From: Coemansia sp. RSA 1804
Taxonomy: Eukaryota > Kickxellomycota > Kickxellomycetes > Kickxellales > Kickxellaceae
Direction: 5' to 3'
Assembly: GCA_027578815.1 (NCBI GenBank)
Contig: JANBTH010000655.1
Span: 1-13,091 of the forward strand
Length of the DNA: 13,091 bases
Shown here: positions 7,879 through 13,091 of the stretch, one piece after another
How the letters are laid out: every line of letters begins with the position of its first letter
Numbering within the stretch: the first letter of the stretch is position 1
Notes under the pieces: generated by a model
Told to the model about the DNA's origin: nothing
The model's database searches: none
The model's input: the letters and a program-made list of their open reading frames with translations, nothing else
Made by a program: the position numbers and the translations under genes

Positions 7879-9078
7879 CTCTAGATATCACGCACCCTGG
7901 CCGCACGTGCACTACTCATCGCATGGCTAATTATCGGATCCACATTGCGTGCTTCTTCTCCGAGAGAATCGTATAACGATCCGAGCAGTCATCAGCGCAT
8001 CTTGCTTGGCAGCACTTGCAATCACATTCGCATTTCCTTGTTTGCCTCGCATTTCTTACTTTCAGCAGGCGCAAAAGCCTGACGGCCATCGGATGACACC
8101 AGCGAATTAACGCCATTTACTCTCAATATTTTTATTTTCATTTTCCATATACAGATGGTGTGCCCACATTTCAAATCGATCTCCACCAAATGCCGTAATC
8201 AACAGAAAGCAGGCTACAAACCAGGTTTTACTGTCATTCTACGGCAGTGGACTGTTGTGATAAAAGAAACTCATTCTTTTACGATGAAACAGCAAGGCAG
8301 TGAGGACGCGAGCGATGCCAAGCTTGCCATTGCCGTTATTCTGAAGAGCATATTTTATTGACTGTGCGTGTGTAGCCGGTGATTTTTCACATGTCTTCAT
8401 CTGGGCAGTTGACTTCAAGTGCTGCATCGCATGTAAAAATCACTTGGAACAGCACCCCACTCACAAAGGACCCAATCAACTTTTGTATATCTCCCGCATG
8501 GTTCTGGATTTATGCCACACAATATGCGTGCTCCACCAACCTGCGCAAGCATATATGAAATCCAGACAAATTTCCGCAGATGTTGTTGTTCTTTTCGGCA
8601 AAGATTTTGGAGCCGGAGATACAAAAATGTTAGGGTTGGCCGTGGCAAAAACCTTCTCTTTTCCCACCACATCGGAATCAAAACGAGCCGACAGTACTGA
8701 TATAGGCGGCATCCCATGCATGTGCTTCTCAACGAAAAACAACAACAGCAGCAGCATGGCCAGGCATTGTTGGCGCGAGACATTGACCAACACAGCCTCC
8801 AATCTCTCATTTTACTGATGCCCTATCGCACACAATAGGTCCCTGAAGAACATGGTATGTATTGTATAAGAAGGAGAGGGTCCCCAGCCACGCACTAGCA
8901 TGTTCATCGCCAAAAAGAAAGGCTCCCTCTCATCCCTTTTGCCATTATCTCATTGTTAGTTTATATATGAAACGCTTTCATATACCTCATCGTCTATTAT
9001 TCCCTCTCTCTCGTTCGCTTGTTCGTTCTCTCTCTTGCCAGGCCGCCATTTCCCTATCAGGGTTCAACCAACATTTTC
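7879..9078. other. Unresolved region: possible multi-exon or decayed gene, then arrestin B promoter
   Basis: Several short protein-like stretches occur in different plus-strand frames. They are a hydrophobic segment at about 7897-7950, another in a different frame at about 7985-8045 (VISASCLAALAITFAF), a polypyrimidine tract and acceptor-like CATATACAG ending at 8154, and open stretches at 8155-8361 and 8444-8818. None joins into a convincing protein by eye. From about 8940 the sequence becomes promoter-like, with TTATATATG and a long CT-rich tract. No RNA gene was seen. Confidence 0.4.
8961..9039 (+). promoter_or_regulatory. Candidate core promoter of arrestin B
   Basis: A TATATA element at about 8962-8968 is followed by a strongly CT-rich tract (about 8999-9039), a layout common at fungal transcription start regions. 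The first ATG after it is 9079, in frame with the arrestin B ORF. Confidence 0.4.
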
Positions 9079-10386
9079 ATGGTTGAGTCCCTTGTATCCC
9101 AAATATATTTGCTTGTAAAGCACACTCTGTCATTAGTTCTGCATAACATACCTATATTACCAATGCTCTACGTACGTCCGGAAATAGTCACCGACACGTC
9201 GAGCGTTGTTCTACGTGGGCTGCCGTCCGAGGCATCTGGTGAGACACTCTCTGGACGCGTCTTGATTCGTCTTGGATACCCGCTAAAGGTAAGACGCGTC
9301 ACAATTGTATTCCAGTCCAGCGATTCACGGAAACAGCAGCATCGGCGGCAGAACACTATCAAAAGTAACACAGCAATGGAGCAGAACATTTTCAATGCAG
9401 CCGACAACCAGGCAGGATATGATGTATGGCCTGCAACATATAGGAGCAACGCAAAGGAACTGCCGTTTCTGTTCACCATTCCAGGGAACACGCACGAGAG
9501 CGTGCGCACAGCATTTGGAAATATTGCCTACGAGCTCAAAGTAACCATTCACACATGCGGATTTGGGATCAATTCATGGACCCGGACACAGCGCATTCCC
9601 GTCTACCGCGTTCCGCTTGAAGGGTCGGGATGGGCGCTGTCGCTGACAGACTCGATGTGTGTGCAGGCCGACTGGCTGGGCGCAGTGACGCTGCAGATGG
9701 TTGGTGACTGCGCAGCTTTTGCCGACAATTCCATGCTCTGCGCACGCGCAATAGTGCGGCCGATGAAAAAGGGCCAGATGCTCGCCGATGTTGGAATGCG
9801 GTTGCGCGAGAAGGTGTGCTGCAAGGATTTGGTTGACAGGTTTGGTGACCTGCGTTCCAGCCAACACACCGTGTGTGAGCAGATGCAGAAGGTGTACAAT
9901 CCGAGCGACTCGCTCCAGATGATGGCTCTTGACCATGAGCAGTGCTTTGATCTGGCGCTGGATATCCCCAGTGCTGTCGCAAGCAGAATTCAGTACTCGA
10001 TGGACACTGCCAGCATATGCGTGACACACGAGCTGACGCTTGTTGCGACCATTGTCGATCCGCACAAAAACGCCCATTTGCTCAGGATATCTGCGCCTGT
10101 GCGAATCGTGCCCAAGACTGCTCTTGAGGCCTCGTTTGCCGAGCTCCCGGAATACAGCAAGTCGTGCTTTGATCGTCTGCTGCTTGTTAGCTCTCCCAGA
10201 GCATTAGAACTTGAGCATCTTGACCACAATGGCGATTCAGGTACCAGCTGGTGCTCTCCTCCTCCGCATGTTTATTATTATGACGACGACGACGACAACG
10301 ACGGTGTCTCCGACAACACCAGCATGTCAGCTGTTCCACCAAGCTACCAGCCTGTATTTGGTGGCCGGGGCATGCTGGTTGCTTAG
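9079..10386 (+). CDS. Arrestin-like (alpha-arrestin) protein B with a C-terminal PPSY motif
   Basis: Single exon. From ATG 9079 it gives 435 residues; from the in-frame ATG 9163 it gives 407. ATG 9079 is the first after the promoter, but 9163 aligns with the start of arrestin A, and the 28 residues between are AT-rich and hydrophobic, so the start is unsettled. Using the long form, the N-lobe is roughly 33-175 (KVRRVTIVFQS, AYELKVTIH) and the C-lobe roughly 185-350, including ICVTHELTLVATIVD. LPEY lies at 356-359, a short Asp run at about 402-406 and PPSY at 420-423. PPxY motifs bind the WW domains of Rsp5/Nedd4 ubiquitin ligases, so the likely role is a ligase adaptor that directs membrane cargo to endocytosis. 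It is a diverged paralogue of the 1094-2627 gene, sharing the order VxFQ, VxHxL..V.D and ELPxY. Its cargo is unknown. Confidence 0.86.
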   Translation: MVESLVSQIYLLVKHTLSLVLHNIPILPMLYVRPEIVTDTSSVVLRGLPSEASGETLSGRVLIRLGYPLKVRRVTIVFQSSDSRKQQHRRQNTIKSNTAMEQNIFNAADNQAGYDVWPATYRSNAKELPFLFTIPGNTHESVRTAFGNIAYELKVTIHTCGFGINSWTRTQRIPVYRVPLEGSGWALSLTDSMCVQADWLGAVTLQMVGDCAAFADNSMLCARAIVRPMKKGQMLADVGMRLREKVCCKDLVDRFGDLRSSQHTVCEQMQKVYNPSDSLQMMALDHEQCFDLALDIPSAVASRIQYSMDTASICVTHELTLVATIVDPHKNAHLLRISAPVRIVPKTALEASFAELPEYSKSCFDRLLLVSSPRALELEHLDHNGDSGTSWCSPPPHVYYYDDDDDNDGVSDNTSMSAVPPSYQPVFGGRGMLVA

Positions 10387-11018
10387 TATACATGTGAATG
10401 CAACAGTCTTTTTGTTCACCTCCTCTGCATGCATGCTATGCAATATTGGCAATATTTTCTTTGGATCAGGCCAAAAGGAAGTAGAAGCAATATCTTCTAG
10501 TTGTCGTCTTCAATTGTTAATATGGCCAACCCAGCCCTCGGTGGTTGCCACCTTGAATAGCGCATTATTTTATTATTATTTTCTTTATGCATTTGCTGCA
10601 CTCTTCCCACGCAGAAAACAATAACAACAATTTAACTTTACAGCGCCTTTGTCTACAAACATTGTCAAACACCGGCTTACCACACTATTACCATCGCATT
10701 CACGTTTATTGAACCAGAGTTGGCAGTATTGACATTGTCAACAATGACTGTAGTGCGCGTTTGTTCCCGTCTTTCTAGCACAAATGGCCATTCTTTACTT
10801 TTTGATTATGTATCACTCTTTCAAAAGGAATAAGCACAAAAACATAAAATAAAATAACAGATAACAAAGAAAAGTAAAAAAAAGAAGAAAAGGCAAGCTC
10901 AAACGCCAACTACAATAATACGGTAATACAAACGGTGACATTCTCACACATCGTCCTCACTCTCCCTTTAATGTACGCACTCTGACTTTGTCGTCTTCTT
11001 GTTCTGTACCAGACAATA
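10387..11018. other. Convergent spacer between arrestin B (+) and the CAP gene (-)
   Basis: Holds the 3' flanks of two converging genes. Plus-strand AATAAA-like sites occur near 10848. The minus-strand equivalent (TTTATT) is at about 10705, some 310 bases past the CAP stop. Around 10430-10456 there is a GCATGCATGC palindrome and a repeated GCAATATT. The 137-residue open frame at 10211-10624 mostly overlaps arrestin B in another frame and begins inside it, so it is not called. Confidence 0.5.
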
Positions 11019-11837
11019 TCAGTTGCACTGCGGAATGTCCTGGGCGCGAGCACCTCCTGAGACCCCGTAGAACTCTTGGGTGTAGTAGTTGTTTGTGCGG
11101 GCAGCACCAAAGTACGCCATGCTTGGGTTGACCATGTTTTCAAAGTGGCCAGAGCTCTTCTCCCAGGCATCTTGGGCCTCTTCGGGCGTCTGCATGCCAG
11201 CAGCAACATTCTCTGCGGCACTTGCCCAGGAGACACCAATTGCGCTTAGACGGTCGCCCAAACCACCAGCAGGGTTCGAGTGGGTCATCTGGTTGATGCT
11301 GTTCTGGTAATCGGACTGGCCTTGAGAAAGCTTGTTCAGCTCCGAAGAGATGCCAAGCGGCTGAGCGCCATTCTGGGAACGAACAACGTTTACACGGCAG
11401 ACCATCTGGGTCACCCAGTCCGAGGCTCCAGCGCCGTCGGATGACGATGAAGATGATTCTTCGGATGCCGATGCAGAGGAGGAGGCGGTGGATGAAGGTG
11501 TCTCTTGACCATCAGTTGCGATATCATCCGACTCTGAGGACGAGTCCGAAGCCTCAGCATCGGTAGGGGCATTCATATCGGATCCGAGACTTCCGAATTC
11601 GGCGGGCTTCTCGGTATCCATGCCCCAGGAAGTCGTGGGAGTAGGCGCAGTCTCGCCATAGCCAAGGGTGACATAGACGGTTTTGGTGGCTGGATGGTTG
11701 TGATGATTTTGGTTGAGGTAGCTGGAGAATGAATCAAGGAAATTACCAAAATCGAGTCTGGCGGCTGGGGCGGCCTGCGCGGAAGTCGCAAGAGTTGCAG
11801 CCAGTGCAACGAGTGAAGCGGTGCTGATGAACTTCAT
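11019..11837 (-). CDS. Secreted CAP (SCP/PR-1) domain protein, PRY/YkwD-like
   Basis: Start chosen at 11837 because it opens with a clear signal peptide, MKFISTASLVALAATLATSA, with AQA-type cleavage near residue 22. The open frame extends further upstream but that part is not protein-like and would bury the signal. The product has 272 residues. After the signal come a His/Asn patch (HHNHP) and a TKTVYVTL segment, then a Ser/Asp/Glu/Thr-rich linker (about 95-138) likely to be O-glycosylated. The C-terminal CAP domain spans about 140-265. Visible CAP hallmarks are H186 in QMTHSNP, E209 in the AAEN motif, and H231 in SSGHFENMVNP. Only two Cys are present in the mature protein (C147 and C271), so one disulfide could tie the domain's ends. 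Fungal PRY proteins of this family bind and export sterols or fatty acids; whether this one does is inference. It lies convergent to arrestin B. Confidence 0.9.
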   Translation of the reverse strand: MKFISTASLVALAATLATSAQAAPAARLDFGNFLDSFSSYLNQNHHNHPATKTVYVTLGYGETAPTPTTSWGMDTEKPAEFGSLGSDMNAPTDAEASDSSSESDDIATDGQETPSSTASSSASASEESSSSSSDGAGASDWVTQMVCRVNVVRSQNGAQPLGISSELNKLSQGQSDYQNSINQMTHSNPAGGLGDRLSAIGVSWASAAENVAAGMQTPEEAQDAWEKSSGHFENMVNPSMAYFGAARTNNYYTQEFYGVSGGARAQDIPQCN

Positions 11838-12073
11838 TTTTTTTAATTTGACGGAAAGAGGGGAGAGGGGTGGTTTACAAGTAAAATTCGGATATATGTG
11901 ACACTTGAAAGGTGTATAACAAGGATTTTCGTAACAGCAAAGTAACAAGGATGGCGGCGTAAGATATACGTAAAATAAAGGCCTGCTTTTAGTTGAGACG
12001 ATGGAGGAAGGGGAATCTAGAGCGTGTATGGCTACAGGAGACACCCATGCAAAGGGCCGAGAGTATCGTCGTT

Positions 12074-12082
12074 CTTTATATA
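12074..12082 (-). promoter_or_regulatory. TATA box of the CAP gene
   Basis: On the minus strand this reads TATATAAAG, a strong TATA consensus about 235 bases before the CAP start codon. It implies a 5' leader of roughly 200 bases. A short upstream ORF of 19 codons (ATG at 12048, minus strand) lies close to the expected transcription start and may or may not be in the mRNA. Confidence 0.5.
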
Positions 12083-12348
12083 CCGTTCTGCAAAAGTCGG
12101 CAGGCTGGGCGGCCATGAGATGTTCTGCACATTTTCAAGCAGTATAGAAGCAACATTGCAACCTTTACATTTGTTCCGTACAAACCTTGGCTGCCTTGAG
12201 AAAGCAAAAGCAAAAGAAAGGTCAATGAGTGCAGCGCAATGGTGTTTATTTGACGGAGGGCTTCCATTAGCTCTGCAGTATCTGCAAAATAATCTGGTTG
12301 GCTGGTGGGGTAATACAAGACCATTTTTACTATCTTTCTATTCGATAA

Positions 12349-12372
12349 CTGGTAACTCTGTGTAGTTACCAG
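12349..12372. repeat. Perfect inverted repeat, 9-bp stem with 6-base loop
   Basis: CTGGTAACT at 12349-12357 and AGTTACCAG at 12364-12372 are exact reverse complements separated by CTGTGT. It lies between the CAP promoter and the right-hand region. It could be a dyad binding site or a hairpin in RNA; no function can be assigned. Confidence 0.8.
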
Positions 12373-12726
12373 CCACTAGAATTGTGGCGGCATGGCTGGA
12401 AGGTCCAAAAAAGAAAGCGAGGGTGGCAATCTTCTCCATTTCCGCCGACCAGATTTAGCAATCGCCATAACGGAACTCTTCCAAGACCCCCTCCCAACCT
12501 TCTCACAGTTGTAGAGATTATTGAGAACAGAACAGGTGGACCATCGAACTGGCCATACAAAGAGTGACTAGAATGCAGCTCCAATTCATTGGTTGTAGGG
12601 TAAAAAAAAGGAGCTGGTTAGTTCCTGACTAGCAGCAGGCGTGTTGTTTTTGGCAATGGAGAGTAATAAAGCGTGATTGGGCATGTCACAATTTATTGCT
12701 CAATTGAGTTACTGTGCGTTTGGCTT

Positions 12727-12912
12727 TTAAGACCGGCAATAACGCCGGTTCCGTAGTTTCAGCAATTTCCACTGATCAGGAGACTGTTCAATAAACACAT
12801 ACATGACGTTTGTTATTCCCAACACCAAGGTTTCCCAAAAGAAATATAATTCCACACAGTGAGAGAGTGCGAGAAGGACAGCCAGCTCCACGCGGTCGGC
12901 CAGCCCAGTCAT
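12727..12912 (-). CDS. Weak candidate for a 61-residue membrane-type protein
   Basis: ATG-initiated open frame (start at 12912). The product has two hydrophobic stretches (about residues 9-25 and 29-40) and a basic C-terminus (KLLKLRNRRYCR). A TATAA-like element lies only about 20 bases before the ATG, which is too close to serve as an ordinary TATA box. A 6-bp hairpin (12732-12749) sits at its 3' end. Composition resembles small membrane subunits but I recognise no family. It may be chance or one exon of a larger gene. Confidence 0.2.
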   Translation of the reverse strand: MTGLADRVELAVLLALSHCVELYFFWETLVLGITNVMYVFIEQSPDQWKLLKLRNRRYCRS

Positions 12913-13091
12913 GGAAACAACGCAACTGATTTATACAATGAATGAAGATGCCCAATTACTGTTTTTCAAAAAACTAAAAGCGCATTAAAAAAGAAATTTT
13001 TGTGCCGGCCACAGGTGCTTGTTTGCAGCGGGTGGTTACAGGTTTTGCGCTGTCGTGAGCGCCGGGTTTGCGTGGCGAGGGTGTGCGGATA
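12913..13091. other. Window edge, GC-rich from about 13000
   Basis: The sequence shifts from AT-rich to GC-rich at about 13000, and several frames are open to the end. This could be the edge of a coding region continuing outside the window, but no motif supports a strand or product. Confidence 0.3.

Larger units (their letters stand above)
11838..12726. other. Upstream region of the CAP gene and right-hand spacer
   Basis: Contains the CT-rich (minus strand) 5' leader and promoter of the CAP gene, then mixed sequence with a perfect hairpin at 12349-12372. At 12391-12504 a short ATG-initiated plus-strand frame (37 residues) overlaps a second open plus frame running to 12567. Minus-strand frames are open there too, so composition may explain it. 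No gene is called. Confidence 0.45.

Noticed and set aside
11838..12116. Upstream extension of the CAP reading frame
   Set aside because: It would place 93 unstructured residues before a clear signal peptide and would start upstream of the TATA box; it is an open 5' leader by chance.
12727..12912. Small subunit of serine palmitoyltransferase (ssSPT) as identity for the 61-residue ORF
   Set aside because: A WE dipeptide and a later YVFI recall that family, but the spacing between them is about eight residues too short and the rest does not match.
1..13091. tRNA, rRNA, CRISPR array, transposase or integrase
   Set aside because: No cloverleaf-like block with paired A and B boxes, no rRNA-like sequence, no spaced direct repeats and no transposase motifs were found by eye; GGTTCGA/GGTTCAA-like strings near 11274 and 9060 have no matching tRNA arms.

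Overview
The window looks like nuclear DNA from a eukaryote, most likely a fungus. Genes are single units with their own promoters, two are interrupted by short GT-AG introns (139 and 114 bases), and GC-rich coding blocks alternate with AT-rich spacers. The gene content (two fungal-type alpha-arrestins, a secreted PRY/YkwD-like CAP protein, a YEATS protein) fits a fungus. I suspect an early-diverging lineage such as Kickxellomycotina, because the YEATS protein has the long animal AF9/ENL architecture rather than the short yeast Taf14 one. That placement is inference; there is no rRNA or marker gene to settle it.

Layout, left to right. Positions 1-1093 are AT-rich and hold no supportable gene, only a promoter at the right end. 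Positions 1094-2627 (+) encode arrestin-like protein A in two exons. Positions 3049-4905 (+) encode a 580-residue YEATS-domain protein in two exons, with a C-terminal helical domain resembling the ANC1-homology domain of AF9/ENL. Positions 4906-5921 are spacer with one weak small-ORF candidate. Positions 5922-7445 (+) encode an unrecognised 507-residue protein with one N-terminal membrane segment, a coiled-coil-like middle and an Asn/Asp run. Positions 7446-9078 hold a strong TATA box followed by an unresolved, possibly multi-exon or decayed gene. Positions 9079-10386 (+) encode arrestin-like protein B, a paralogue of A, ending in a PPSY motif. Positions 10387-11018 are a convergent spacer. 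Positions 11019-11837 (-) encode a secreted CAP (SCP/PR-1) protein with its TATA box near 12078. The right end, 11838-13091, holds promoter sequence, a perfect 9-bp hairpin and a weak small-ORF candidate.

The genes do not form a pathway or an operon-like system. The one evident relationship is that the two arrestins are diverged paralogues on the same strand about 6.5 kb apart. Arrestin B carries a Nedd4/Rsp5-type PY motif and A does not. The most notable gene is the AF9/ENL-like YEATS protein. I see no rRNA, tRNA, CRISPR array, integrase or clear transposon.
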